From assembly GCF_900109455.1 (NCBI RefSeq), contig NZ_FOAG01000005.1, positions 62,001 through 126,000 of the forward strand: DNA of 64,000 nucleotides, written 5' to 3'. Numbering within the stretch: position 1 is the stretch's first letter; each line of letters opens with the position of its first letter. This stretch comes from Roseovarius azorensis (lineage in GTDB: Bacteria; Pseudomonadota; Alphaproteobacteria; Rhodobacterales; Rhodobacteraceae). The notes under the pieces were generated by a model. The model had not been told where the DNA came from. It ran no database searches and saw only the letters and a list, made by a program, of their open reading frames with translations. The position numbers and the translations under genes are program-made. Shown here one piece after another: positions 37,702 to 46,647 of this stretch.

Positions 37702-38565
37702 ATGAAGACCAGAGACATGAACCGCGACTGGATCGCCACCGCCCGCACCCTCTCCGAGGCGTTGCCCTATCTGCAGCGCTATACCGGCGCGATTGTCGTG
37801 ATCAAGCTGGGCGGTCATGCTATGGGCAGCGACGAGGCGATGGAGACCTTTGCCCGCGATGTCGTGCTAATGAGCCATGTCGGCGTCAATCCGGTGATCG
37901 TGCATGGCGGTGGACCGATGATCAACGAGATGCTGGGCAAGCTGGCGATCAAATCCGAGTTTGTGAACGGCAAGCGCGTCACCGACACAGCCACGATGGA
38001 AGTCGTGGAAATGGTGCTCTCGGGCCGCGTCAACAAGCGCATCGTGCAGGCGATCAACCGGCAAGGCGGTCGCGCCGTGGGCCTGTCGGGCAAGGATGCC
38101 AATCTCATCACCTGCAACCCGTCGAGTCCCGATCTGGGCCTTGTCGGCGAGCCGTCGGAGATCGACACAAGAATCCTGCGCACGCTATTTGACGCCAACA
38201 TGATCCCGGTGATCGCCCCCTTGGGCACCGGTCGCGCGGGCGAGACATACAACATCAACGGTGACACGGCGGCTGGCGCGATCGCCGCCGCGCTCAAGGC
38301 GGACCGCCTGCTGCTGCTGACCGATATCGACGGGGTGCGCGATGCCTCGGGGCAGGTTGTGACCGAACTCAGCGCCGATCAGATCCGTCAGATGACCCGC
38401 GATGGCGTGATCGCGGGCGGTATGATCCCCAAGACCGAAACGGCGCTGGCCGCGATCGAGGGAGGCGTGCGCGCCGTCGTCATCCTGGATGGCCGCGCAC
38501 CCAATGCAACGCTTCTGGAACTCTATACAGAACATGGCGCAGGCTCGCTGATCCGGGCCAGATGA
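37702..38565 (+). CDS. argB: Acetylglutamate kinase
   Basis: Second enzyme of arginine synthesis; phosphorylates N-acetyl-L-glutamate. The 287-residue protein has [16 protein letters not shown] (ATP phosphate-binding), [16 protein letters not shown] (acetylglutamate-binding), the [20 protein letters not shown] segment and [25 protein letters not shown] and [14 protein letters not shown] use the ATG at 37702, with GAGG nine bases upstream; Met6 is a less likely start. N-acetylglutamate could also arrive from the DgcN-DgcA route encoded at 5580-7577. Confidence 0.96.
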   Translation: MKTRDMNRDWIATARTLSEALPYLQRYTGAIVVIKLGGHAMGSDEAMETFARDVVLMSHVGVNPVIVHGGGPMINEMLGKLAIKSEFVNGKRVTDTATMEVVEMVLSGRVNKRIVQAINRQGGRAVGLSGKDANLITCNPSSPDLGLVGEPSEIDTRILRTLFDANMIPVIAPLGTGRAGETYNINGDTAAGAIAAALKADRLLLLTDIDGVRDASGQVVTELSADQIRQMTRDGVIAGGMIPKTETALAAIEGGVRAVVILDGRAPNATLLELYTEHGAGSLIRAR

Positions 38566-38628
38566 CATCCCTGCGGCAAGGCGCTGCGCCACCTTGTGCG
38601 CGAGGCGAAACGGGATAGATTTGCGGTC

Positions 38629-39423
38629 ATGGAAAACGAAGCCCTCATTCGCCTGTCCGTCTTTGCTAGTCTCTTCGCGCTCTTCGCGATGATCGAGGCG
38701 CTCGCACCCCGGCGCGTCCGCACACAGCCGCGCCGCAGCCGCTGGATCACCAACTGGGCCATCGTAATCCTGGACACGATCACCCTGCGTCTGCTGGCGC
38801 TTGCCCTGCCGCTGCTGGCGGTGGGGGCGGCGGTAGATGCGCAGGCGCAGGGTTGGGGCATGTTCAACGCACTTGACCTGCCGCTCTGGCTGACCATTCC
38901 CCTGACCGTGCTGATCTTTGACCTGGCGATCTGGGCGCAGCATCTTGTCACCCACAAGATCCCGCTTCTGTGGCGCTTTCACCGGGTTCACCATGCCGAC
39001 CGCGATATTGATGTCACGACGGCAATTCGCTTTCACCCGGTCGAGATCGCCTTTTCGATGCTGCTCAAGATCGGGCTGGTCTATCTGTTGGGGCCACCCG
39101 CCGCCGGGATCGTCCTGTTCGAGATCATCCTGAACGGCACGGCGATGTTCAACCACGCCAATATCCGCCTGCCGCTCTGGCTGGACCAGGTACTTCGAAG
39201 GATTCTCGTCACCCCCGACATGCACCGCGTGCATCATTCAAACCTGCGCAGCGAGCATGACAGTAACTATGGCTTTGCCCTCTCGATCTGGGACCAGATG
39301 TTCGACACCTACGTCGCGCAGCCGTCGCGGGGCCATGACGAAATGACCGTCGGACTGGAATGGCAGGACGATCGCCCCTCGCGCCTTGGCTGGGCGCTGG
39401 CCCTGCCCTTCCGGCGCAAGTGA
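38629..39423 (+). CDS. Fatty-acid hydroxylase / sterol desaturase family membrane protein (264 aa)
   Basis: Second member of the di-iron membrane hydroxylase family in the window, shorter than the one at 21163. Helices near 6-25, 45-70 and 82-105 precede the His motifs QHLVTH, HRVHHAD, HPVE, NHANIRL and the terminal MHRVHHSN and HDSNYGF. The conserved histidines look complete, so it should bind two irons. The ATG at 38629 is chosen by family length. Its stop overlaps the start of the ferredoxin gene (TGATG). A ferredoxin encoded by the coupled gene is a plausible electron donor, which is an inference from position. Confidence 0.85.
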   Translation: MENEALIRLSVFASLFALFAMIEALAPRRVRTQPRRSRWITNWAIVILDTITLRLLALALPLLAVGAAVDAQAQGWGMFNALDLPLWLTIPLTVLIFDLAIWAQHLVTHKIPLLWRFHRVHHADRDIDVTTAIRFHPVEIAFSMLLKIGLVYLLGPPAAGIVLFEIILNGTAMFNHANIRLPLWLDQVLRRILVTPDMHRVHHSNLRSEHDSNYGFALSIWDQMFDTYVAQPSRGHDEMTVGLEWQDDRPSRLGWALALPFRRK

Positions 39424-40058
39424 TGCTGGCCCGCCTCAAGGCCCTGGCCGCCGCGCATCACCTTGCCCTGTTCGGCGCGCTGCATCTGGAGCCGGACGAG
39501 GTGCCGGGGCATCGGACGCTGATCCTGCTTGGCCCGTCAGAGCCGGGTTTCTGGACGCATTTCACCGCCACACCGGAATATGCGGACGGCGCGCCCGACC
39601 CGATGAACCGCTGGTCAGAGCGGGTGATCCGGGGAATGGCCAGAGACCTTGGGGCGACCGCGCTCTTTCCCTTTGGCGGCCCACCCTGGCAGCCGTTTAC
39701 CGGCTGGGCGCGGCGCAGCGGGCGCGCCTGGCCCTCGCCCGTCGGCCTTCTGGTGCATGACACCGCCGGGCTCATGGTTTCCTATCGCGGTGCCCTAGCC
39801 CTGACCGACCGGCTTGACCTGCCCAAGACCGGAGCCTCGCCCTGTGACGCCTGTGCCGATCAGCCCTGTCGCAACGCCTGTCCGGTCGATGCCCTTGGCC
39901 CCGATGCCTATGACGTGCCCGCCTGCAAGGCCGATCTTGACCGTCCCGGCAATGATTGCCGGGCGCGCGGCTGCGCAGTACGCCGCGCCTGCCCGGTCAG
40001 TCAGCGTTATGGCCGGCAAGAGACGCAGTCGGCCTTTCATATGGGATATTTCCAGTGA
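39423..40058 (+). CDS. Iron-sulfur protein with variant 4Fe-4S motifs
   Basis: Protein of 211 residues with a long N-terminal region related to ferredoxin-like proteins of the QueG type in its second half. Cysteines near the C-terminus form CDACADQPCRNACP and CRARGCAVRRACP. The first has spacing C-x2-C-x4-C-x3-C rather than the usual C-x2-C-x2-C-x3-C, so the cluster type is uncertain. It is translationally coupled to the hydroxylase gene upstream and to sixA downstream, where its TGA overlaps a GTG start. It may donate electrons to the hydroxylase. Confidence 0.75.
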   Translation: MLARLKALAAAHHLALFGALHLEPDEVPGHRTLILLGPSEPGFWTHFTATPEYADGAPDPMNRWSERVIRGMARDLGATALFPFGGPPWQPFTGWARRSGRAWPSPVGLLVHDTAGLMVSYRGALALTDRLDLPKTGASPCDACADQPCRNACPVDALGPDAYDVPACKADLDRPGNDCRARGCAVRRACPVSQRYGRQETQSAFHMGYFQ

Positions 40059-40543
40059 AGACTCTCATCCTGATGCGCCATGCCAAGTCGGACTGGGGCG
40101 ATTCGCGCCTCAGCGATCACGCCCGTCCGCTCAACGGGCGCGGCAAGCGTTCGGCGACAGCGCTTGGCGACTGGCTGCGGGCGCAGAATCTCCTTCCCGA
40201 TCAGATTCTCTGCTCCTCGGCCACCCGCGCACAGGAAACCTGTGCGCGGCTCAAACTGCCAAAGATGCACCAGCTGCTGGACAGCCTCTATATGGCCGAG
40301 CCCGATGCGATGCTGACCGTCCTGCGCCGCGCGACGGGCGACACCGTTCTGATGATAGGTCACAACCCCGGCATCGCGGAGTTCGCGCACCATCTTGTCA
40401 CCATACCCCCCGATCACGTGCGCTTTGACGACTACCCGACCGGCGCGACGCTGATCGCGCGCTTCGATATCGCAGATTGGTCCGACCTCCGCCCTGGCAC
40501 CGGCATGCCGCTTTTCTTCGTCATTCCGCGGGAACTTGACTGA
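40055..40543 (+). CDS. sixA: SixA-type phosphohistidine phosphatase
   Basis: Histidine-phosphatase superfamily protein of 162 residues. LILMRHAKSDW carries the catalytic RH pair (Arg8, His9); the second conserved parts are SSATRAQETC and the His of LMIGHNPGIAEFA. In other bacteria SixA removes phosphate from phosphohistidine on signalling or PTS proteins. It starts at GTG 40055, overlapping the upstream stop, and is followed by a terminator. Confidence 0.88.
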   Translation: MKTLILMRHAKSDWGDSRLSDHARPLNGRGKRSATALGDWLRAQNLLPDQILCSSATRAQETCARLKLPKMHQLLDSLYMAEPDAMLTVLRRATGDTVLMIGHNPGIAEFAHHLVTIPPDHVRFDDYPTGATLIARFDIADWSDLRPGTGMPLFFVIPRELD

Positions 40544-40556
40544 GCGTGCAACATGA

Positions 40557-40584
40557 AAGGGGCGGCCCGGCGCCGCCCCTTTTC
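40557..40584 (+). terminator. Terminator between sixA and bztD
   Basis: AAGGGGCGGC (40557-40566) pairs with GCCGCCCCTT (40572-40581) around a 5-base loop and is followed by TTTTCC. The flanking A and T residues on both sides would let it serve the convergent bzt operon as well. Confidence 0.85.
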
Positions 40585-40624
40585 CTGGTCTTGTCCATTT
40601 GGCTACGACAGCTCCGGATCCCGT

Positions 40625-41392
40625 TCAGTGCCCCAGAATCTGACTCAGGAACAGCTTGGTCCGGTCCGATTGCGGGTTGTTGAAGAACTCTTCAGGCTCG
40701 TTCTGTTCCACGATCTGTCCCTGATCCATGAAAATCACCCGGTTCGCCACCTTGCGGGCAAAGCCCATCTCGTGGGTCACGCAGATCATGGTCATGCCTT
40801 CCTCGGCCAGTTGGATCATGGTGTCGAGCACCTCCGAGATCATCTCGGGATCGAGCGCCGAGGTCGGTTCGTCAAACAGCATGATGCGCGGCCGCATGCA
40901 AAGCGAACGCGCTATCGCCACCCGCTGCTGCTGACCGCCCGAGAGCTGGCCGGGGTACTTGTCCGCCTGTTCGGGGATTTTGACCTTGGTGAGGAAATGC
41001 ATCGCAATCTCCTCGGCCTCCTTCTTGGGTATCTTGCGCACCCAGATCGGCGCGAGGGTGCAGTTTTCCAGAATGGTCAGATGCGGGAAGAGGTTGAAGT
41101 GCTGGAACACCATGCCAACCTCTGACCGGATCTTGTCGATATTCTTGAGGTCGTTGGACAGAAGCGTTCCGTCCACCTTGATCGACCCCTTCTGGTGCTC
41201 TTCCAGCGCGTTGATGCAACGGATCAGCGTCGATTTTCCCGATCCTGACGGCCCCGCGATGACGATCCGCTCGCCCTGATAAACGGTCAGGTCGATATCG
41301 CGTAGAACATGGAACGCGCCATACCATTTGTTCATCTTGACGATCTCGATGGCAACTTCATCGGAGATTTTCATTTGCGTTTCTGCGGCCAT
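40625..41392 (-). CDS. bztD: Glutamate/glutamine/aspartate/asparagine ABC transporter ATPase
   Basis: ATP-binding subunit of a polar amino-acid importer, 255 residues. It has Walker [10 protein letters not shown] at about 47-55, the Q-loop [12 protein letters not shown], signature LSGGQQQR, Walker [15 protein letters not shown] and the switch His in [10 protein letters not shown]. Start is the ATG at 41392, with AAGGAGG upstream; the frame upstream of it overlaps bztC. It is the last of four genes (bztA, B, C, D) in one direction. The same system is called AapJQMP in rhizobia. Confidence 0.95.
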   Translation of the reverse strand: MAAETQMKISDEVAIEIVKMNKWYGAFHVLRDIDLTVYQGERIVIAGPSGSGKSTLIRCINALEEHQKGSIKVDGTLLSNDLKNIDKIRSEVGMVFQHFNLFPHLTILENCTLAPIWVRKIPKKEAEEIAMHFLTKVKIPEQADKYPGQLSGGQQQRVAIARSLCMRPRIMLFDEPTSALDPEMISEVLDTMIQLAEEGMTMICVTHEMGFARKVANRVIFMDQGQIVEQNEPEEFFNNPQSDRTKLFLSQILGH

Positions 41393-41406
41393 AGGTATGA
41401 CCCTCC

Positions 41407-42696
41407 TTACCGATGATCGGTCTGAAGCTGACGCTCCAGCCACTGGGAATATTGCGAAATGCCGTAGCAGGTGATGAAGAACAGGACACAGGCAAAGCCA
41501 AAGACTTCCCAATAGACCCCGTTCCACTCCGGCGAGGCCAGGATCGGTCCGCGGATCATGCCGACGATGTCGAACATCGAAATGACCGAAACAAGCGTCG
41601 TATCCTTGAAGAGCCCCACCGCCACGTTGACGATGCCGGGGATCGAGATCTTGAGCGCCTGCGGCAGGATGATGAGCTGCATCGACTGCGCGTAATCCAG
41701 CCCCAGACTGTCAGCCGCCTCATACTGCCCGCGCGGCAGCGCCGCGAGACCACCCCGGATCACCTCGGCGATATAGGCCGACGAGAACATGGTGATCATG
41801 ATGATCACCCGCAGGATCAGGTCGAAATTCGTACCCGGCGGCAGGAAATAGGCCAGCACCACGTTGGCGACAAAAAGAAGCGTGATCAGCGGCACGCCGC
41901 GGATGAACTCGATGAAGACCACGCAGATCCATTTTATGATCGGCATGCTCGATTGCCGCCCGAGCGCCAGAAGGATGCCGATCGGCAGCGAGAGCGACAC
42001 GCAGACAACCCCCAACATCAGATTGATCATGAACCCGCCCATGTCGCGCGAGGCTACGGCCTCCATGGCCAGAAACCCATCGAATGGCGCCTTGAGGTAT
42101 CCCGAAAGGATCCAGAACACCAGTGCCGCCAGAAATCCGGCGATCACCGCTACGCCTGCGCTGGTTCTCAGCAGGCGGAAATAGACGAAAATACCAACCA
42201 GAACGCCAAGCAGCGCAAAGACCGGCGTTGCAATCGGCCCGCCCCAGATCAGCCAGAAGGCGATAAAGGGATAAAGCCCGGTAAACACCAGGAGCTTGCG
42301 TGGAAGATACTTGATGAAGAGCACAGGCGCCACCGCCACGAACAGCAGCACAAAGGCAAGCGTCGGGCGCCAGTAAAGCTCAGGCGGATATTTGAACCCG
42401 AACAGCAGTTGGTTCCAGCGCTCGGTCAGAACCGCAAAACAGCCGCCGACCTTGCCGCCCAGAATCTCGCGGCAGGCCGTCAGGCTGGGGCTATCCCAGA
42501 TGCCATTGATGAACCAGGGTGCCGCGCCCATGACGATCTTGAATATCACATAGGCCGATACCAGCGTAAGCAATGTATTGGCCGGTGACGAAAAGAGATT
42601 TTCGCGCAGCCACTTGATAGCTCCGGTTTCCGCAGTGGGTGGCGGCGCCTCCGGCAGCATATGCGAGCGCACGAAAGACAGTTGTTCACGCGACAT
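41407..42696 (-). CDS. bztC: Amino-acid ABC transporter permease BztC/AapM
   Basis: One of two permeases of the importer. At 429 residues it is the long type characteristic of Bzt/Aap systems: an N-terminal half with several extra helices ([27 protein letters not shown] split over two segments) precedes the usual permease core. The core carries [24 protein letters not shown], and the coupling [24 protein letters not shown]. It lies 14 bp from bztD and 3 bp from bztB. Confidence 0.93.
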   Translation of the reverse strand: MSREQLSFVRSHMLPEAPPPTAETGAIKWLRENLFSSPANTLLTLVSAYVIFKIVMGAAPWFINGIWDSPSLTACREILGGKVGGCFAVLTERWNQLLFGFKYPPELYWRPTLAFVLLFVAVAPVLFIKYLPRKLLVFTGLYPFIAFWLIWGGPIATPVFALLGVLVGIFVYFRLLRTSAGVAVIAGFLAALVFWILSGYLKAPFDGFLAMEAVASRDMGGFMINLMLGVVCVSLSLPIGILLALGRQSSMPIIKWICVVFIEFIRGVPLITLLFVANVVLAYFLPPGTNFDLILRVIIMITMFSSAYIAEVIRGGLAALPRGQYEAADSLGLDYAQSMQLIILPQALKISIPGIVNVAVGLFKDTTLVSVISMFDIVGMIRGPILASPEWNGVYWEVFGFACVLFFITCYGISQYSQWLERQLQTDHR

Positions 42697-42699
42697 AGC

Positions 42700-43914
42700 T
42701 CAACGCTCCTTGAGTTTGATGCTGTTGTTATAGACGTTCATCACAGCCGAGATGCTGAGCGAGATCGTCAGATAGAACAACATCAGCAAAAGCACGCTCT
42801 CGATCGCCCGACCTGTCTGGTTCAGCGTGATACCCCCCAGAGTGCCGGTTACATCCATATAGCCCACGGCAATGGCCAGAGACGAGTTCTTGGTCAGGTT
42901 CAGATATTGCGAGATCAGCGGCGGAATGATCACCCGGAGCGCCTGTGGCAGGATCACGAGATTCATGATACGGCGCGGACGAAGTCCCAGCGAGGCTGCG
43001 GCCTCTGTCTGCCCCCGGCTGACCGCCTGAATACCCGCACGCACGTTTTCCGCGATGAACGCACCGGTATAGATCGCCAGGGCGAACCAGAGCGCGATCA
43101 GCGAGCCGCGAATATGCAGCCCCCCGCCAAAATTGAAGCCGCGCAGTTCGGGATAATCGAGCGAGATCGGTCGTCCCATGATGAAATAGATCAGGATCGT
43201 CGGCACGAACAGGATCACCAGCGACGGCCAGCCCATCGGCAAGAGCCGCCCCGTATCATAAAGCAGCTTGGTCGCGTAGTGGCGATAGTAGAACACCCCA
43301 AAGATTGACGCCAGAAAGACCAGCACCACCACAAGCGAACCCGGCCCCCAGATCGGTGCCGGCGTATACACGCCACGATTTGTGAACGCAAAGGAGTCAA
43401 ACAGCATCGACGCGCTCGCATCCTCCCCACGGAATTGATTGGGCGCGGGCATCACCGCCGTCATGATGGTAAAGATGATCAGGATCCAGATCAGCACCGG
43501 CACGTTGCGGAATGCTTCGACATAGATCGCCATCAGCTTGCGCACCAACCAGTTGGGCGAAAGCCGAAGAATCCCTGCCGTCACCCCGAACAGCGTCGCC
43601 GTGATACAGCCGAGAAAAGCCACGATCAGCGTGTTGAGCACACCCACGATGGACGCGCGCAGATGGGTCGAGCGGCTGTCATACTCGATCGGTCGCTGGT
43701 TGATGTCATAATTGGATGGCTCACCGAGGAATCGGTAAGAGATGTCCTGACCCTGCGACGCAAGGTTCTGGATCAGGTTCATGCCGAGATAGCCGATCAA
43801 CAGCATCAGCAGCACAAGCGCGATGAACTGAAAGGTGTAAGAGCGATACCGGGTATCGTAGATCAGCGAAGAAAGCTGAAACGACGCCCTTGGGGGGTCG
43901 GTCATCGTTGTCAT
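42700..43914 (-). CDS. bztB: Amino-acid ABC transporter permease BztB/AapQ
   Basis: The other permease subunit, 404 residues from the ATG at 43914, which has AGGGA nine bases upstream; a GTG at 43962 is possible but less likely. Family segments include LRASIVGVLNTLIVAFLGC, EAFRNVPVLIWIL, ENVRAGIQAVSRGQTEAAASLGL and NLVILPQALRVIIPPL. The stretch after YVEAFRNVPVLIW carries the additional loop and helices typical of the long Aap/Bzt permeases. It pairs with BztC to form the channel, and is separated from bztA by a hairpin that may set expression ratios. Confidence 0.93.
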   Translation of the reverse strand: MTTMTDPPRASFQLSSLIYDTRYRSYTFQFIALVLLMLLIGYLGMNLIQNLASQGQDISYRFLGEPSNYDINQRPIEYDSRSTHLRASIVGVLNTLIVAFLGCITATLFGVTAGILRLSPNWLVRKLMAIYVEAFRNVPVLIWILIIFTIMTAVMPAPNQFRGEDASASMLFDSFAFTNRGVYTPAPIWGPGSLVVVLVFLASIFGVFYYRHYATKLLYDTGRLLPMGWPSLVILFVPTILIYFIMGRPISLDYPELRGFNFGGGLHIRGSLIALWFALAIYTGAFIAENVRAGIQAVSRGQTEAAASLGLRPRRIMNLVILPQALRVIIPPLISQYLNLTKNSSLAIAVGYMDVTGTLGGITLNQTGRAIESVLLLMLFYLTISLSISAVMNVYNNSIKLKER

Positions 43915-43990
43915 CTGGGATGTTCCCTGTTTCTCGACCCGGTTTTTTATCGGCGATTGCACCGTGGGCCGATTTATTTGTCGTCAGGTG

Positions 43991-44018
43991 AAAAGGGCGC
44001 GGAATGACCCGCGCCCTT
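43991..44018 (-). terminator. Attenuating terminator between bztA and bztB
   Basis: AAGGGCGCGG (43993-44002) and CCGCGCCCTT (44009-44018) form a 10-bp stem with a 6-base loop, followed on the minus strand by a few T residues. It lies 12 bp after the bztA stop and inside an operon, so it probably reduces read-through from the binding-protein gene into the permease genes. Confidence 0.75.
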
Positions 44019-44030
44019 CGCCATCCGGTC

Positions 44031-45050
44031 TTACCGGAAAGGCGGCGAGTAGAGGATGCCGCCATCAGTCCATTGCGCGTTCAGGCCGCGCGCCAGACCG
44101 ATCGGTGTCTTTTCCCCGATGTTCTTTTCGAACACTTCGCCATAGTTGCCGACCGCCGCAATCGCCCGCTTGGCCCAGTCATTGTCGAGGCCGACCATCG
44201 CGCCAAGGTCACCCTCGGTGCCCAGCAGACGATTGATTTCCGGGTTCCCACCCGGAGCCGATCCCAGTTCCGCCACATTCGCGCTCGTCACGCCCAGTTC
44301 TTCGGCCGAGATCAGCGCGTTCAGCGTCCAGCGGACGATGTCGCCCCAGTCGTTGTCGCCATGGCGCACAAGCGGACCCAGCGGCTCTTTCGAGATGATT
44401 TCCGGCAGGATCACGTGATCGCCCGGATTCTCGAACGCGGCACGGGTCGAGGCAAGACCCGAAGCGTCGGTGGTGTAGGTGTCGCAGGCCCCGGCCAGAT
44501 ACTGCTGCTGGCCTTCAGCGTTGGTTTCGATCGGAACCGGCTCATAGCTGATGTTGTTGGCCCGGAAGAAATCCGCCAGGTTCAGCTCTGTCGTGGTGCC
44601 GGTCTGGATACATACGGTTGCGCCATCCAGTTCCTTGGCCGAGCTTACGCCCAGCGACTTGGGAACCAGAAAGCCCTGACCGTCGTAGTAGTTGACACCG
44701 ACGAAATCGAACTTGAGGTCGGTGTCGCGCGAGAAGGTCCATGTGGTGTTGCGCGCCAGCATGTCGATCTCGCCGGAGGCCAGAGCGGTAAAGCGGGTCT
44801 TGCCAGTGGTCGGCACGAATTCGACGGCGGACGCATCCCCCAGAACGGCGGCAGCCACGGCGCGGCACACGGCCACGTCAAAGCCTTCCCAAACGCCGTT
44901 GGCATCGGGGGCTGCAAAGCCGACGAGGCCGGTGGTCACGCCGCAGTTCAGCTTGCCACGGGCCTTCACGTCGTCAAGCGTGGCCGCGGCGGATGCCCCT
45001 GCAGCAAGACCCGCAACGGTCAGCGTGCCCAAAAATACGGTTCGTTTCAT
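44031..45050 (-). CDS. bztA: Amino-acid ABC transporter periplasmic binding protein
   Basis: Periplasmic receptor for glutamate, glutamine, aspartate and asparagine by analogy with Rhodobacter capsulatus BztA. The 339-residue precursor starts at the ATG at 45050 (GGAAGAGG upstream) with a signal peptide MKRTVFLGTLTVAGLAAGAS followed by AAATLDDVKARGKLNCGV. The family 3 binding-protein features are present: GFDVAVCRAVAAAVLGD, FTALASGEIDMLARNTTWT, ATVCIQTGTTTELNLADFF and the end GILYSPPFR. The other 207 bp upstream hold the promoter and no gene. Confidence 0.95.
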   Translation of the reverse strand: MKRTVFLGTLTVAGLAAGASAAATLDDVKARGKLNCGVTTGLVGFAAPDANGVWEGFDVAVCRAVAAAVLGDASAVEFVPTTGKTRFTALASGEIDMLARNTTWTFSRDTDLKFDFVGVNYYDGQGFLVPKSLGVSSAKELDGATVCIQTGTTTELNLADFFRANNISYEPVPIETNAEGQQQYLAGACDTYTTDASGLASTRAAFENPGDHVILPEIISKEPLGPLVRHGDNDWGDIVRWTLNALISAEELGVTSANVAELGSAPGGNPEINRLLGTEGDLGAMVGLDNDWAKRAIAAVGNYGEVFEKNIGEKTPIGLARGLNAQWTDGGILYSPPFR

Positions 45051-45257
45051 GTTTACCTCTTCCTGATTGTCCACCCTTTCGAGGGCGGTTCGTTCGGCCC
45101 TCGCAGGCCGGAGTGACACTGTTTGCGGGACGATAGCCCCCATCAGTGCCAGCAAGTTTGTGTGGATTCATCACGAAACGTCAAGTCTTTGTTCACAAAA
45201 ACCAATGTCCGGCCCGGGGTTTCCGCGTGGTCAGCTCTGCTTTCCCGCCCAGGTCCG

Positions 45258-45968
45258 TCACAATCGCGAAAGATCGTGAAAGCGTTTGGCGTGCAGAAAG
45301 TCAGATTCTTTCCTCAGCGCCATACATCTCGCCTCTTCGTCGCTACCCCATTGCTCTTCCTGCCAGGTTTCGTCAATCCGGGACAGCCGCCAGAGGTCCT
45401 CCGGCGCGTGCAACCCCTCCAGCACGGCAAAACCGATCACCAGTGATCCGCTGAGACTCACAAGATCGTGAAACGCCGTCAGCGCCCAGATATCTAGCGC
45501 CGCCACCCGCGCATGCAGATTCTCCAGCGCTTCCGCCCTCTGGGGGACATGCACCACCCCCACAACCGAGGACAGGCGTGCTGCAAGGGCCGATTCGGCC
45601 CAATTCAGCAGCGGATCCCAGGCTTCGGCCTGCCGCGCCACCAGTTCCGCCGGACTTTGGGCGCGATAGCAGATCAGATCGCTGTCGCCATAGGCGGCAA
45701 GCATCTGCACCACCTCGGCCTTCTGTACGGCCACCTTGTCGAGCGCGGCATTGGCCGAGCGGGTGAAAGGCATCGTATCGGGGTCGATTCGTCCCTCCTG
45801 CGTCTGCCACTCCGCAGCGATCACCTCTGCCAGCGCGCGTGTCGGCACGATCAGAGCGACCTTGGCCGGTGTACGCAGGGGGCGTCCGTCAAGATGAACG
45901 GTATAGCCACCCGGCACCCCGACAACGCAGGCCTCTTTCCAGAACCGCCTGGCAGCCCACCCGCTCAT
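45258..45968 (-). CDS. ATP12-family F1-ATPase assembly chaperone
   Basis: Protein of 236 residues matching the ATP12 chaperone family, which in mitochondria assists assembly of the F1 alpha subunit. Recognisable are FWKEACVVGVPGGYTVHLDGRPLRTP, IAAEWQTQEGRIDPDTMPFTRSANAALD, GDSDLICYRAQSPAELVARQAEAWDPLL and SLVIGFAVLEGL. Its stop is 207 bp upstream of the bztA start region and its start lies 4 bp after the HAD gene stop. It belongs to the crcB-rluC-HAD-ATP12 cluster. Confidence 0.92.
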   Translation of the reverse strand: MSGWAARRFWKEACVVGVPGGYTVHLDGRPLRTPAKVALIVPTRALAEVIAAEWQTQEGRIDPDTMPFTRSANAALDKVAVQKAEVVQMLAAYGDSDLICYRAQSPAELVARQAEAWDPLLNWAESALAARLSSVVGVVHVPQRAEALENLHARVAALDIWALTAFHDLVSLSGSLVIGFAVLEGLHAPEDLWRLSRIDETWQEEQWGSDEEARCMALRKESDFLHAKRFHDLSRL

Positions 45969-45972
45969 GCGT

Positions 45973-46647
45973 TCATCCCCAAACCTTGTCGATCAGGCCA
46001 GGCAGGTCGCGGAAATCGCGCGCTATGGCGCACGCCGTGCCCAATGCCTCGGGCCGGTGATAACCCCAGGCGACCCCGATCCCGGCGATGCCCGCCGCCC
46101 GCGCCATTTCCATGTCAAAGCTGGTGTCGCCGATCATCACCGCATTCTCCGACGCGACCCCGGTTTCGGCCAGGGCCGCGAGCAGCATGGAAGGATGCGG
46201 CTTGGACGGGTGATGATCCGCCACCTGGCGGGTCACGAAATAGGACCGCAGGTCATGCCCGTCCAACAGCTTGTCCAGCCCCCGCGCCGATTTTCCGGTG
46301 GCCACGCCCAGCAGATTGCCCTCTGCGGCATGCAGCGCCCGGAGCGTGTCCAGCGCATGCGGATAGAGCGGCGAAGATTGCACCACCCCGGACTGCGCAC
46401 GCAGGCCCATATAGGCCTCCTTGTACCAGCCAACGATGCATCCGTGCATCTCGTCCGTCAGGTGCGGGGCAAGGCGCGGGATCGCCACATCAAGCGAGAG
46501 GCCGACGATGCCCAGCACAGCCTCTCGCAGCGGCGGCGCGTGATCCGCGCGCTCGAAGGCATGGGTCATCGCCGCCAGAATGTCCCCCTGGCTGTCCACC
46601 AACGTGCCATCGACATCGAACATGATCAGGCGTTCGGGGCGGCTCAT
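45973..46647 (-). CDS. HAD-family phosphatase, phosphoglycolate phosphatase-like
   Basis: Haloacid dehalogenase hydrolase of 224 residues. Motif I is FDVDGTLVDSQ with nucleophile Asp11 and Asp13, motif II the Thr of GVATGKSARG, motif III Lys in SKPHPSML and motif IV MIGDTSFDMEMARAAG. The helical cap domain is inserted after motif I, as in Gph-type phosphatases, but the substrate is open. The ATG at 46647 overlaps the rluC stop (ATGA). The frame upstream of that is only shadow of rluC. Confidence 0.88.
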   Translation of the reverse strand: MSRPERLIMFDVDGTLVDSQGDILAAMTHAFERADHAPPLREAVLGIVGLSLDVAIPRLAPHLTDEMHGCIVGWYKEAYMGLRAQSGVVQSSPLYPHALDTLRALHAAEGNLLGVATGKSARGLDKLLDGHDLRSYFVTRQVADHHPSKPHPSMLLAALAETGVASENAVMIGDTSFDMEMARAAGIAGIGVAWGYHRPEALGTACAIARDFRDLPGLIDKVWG

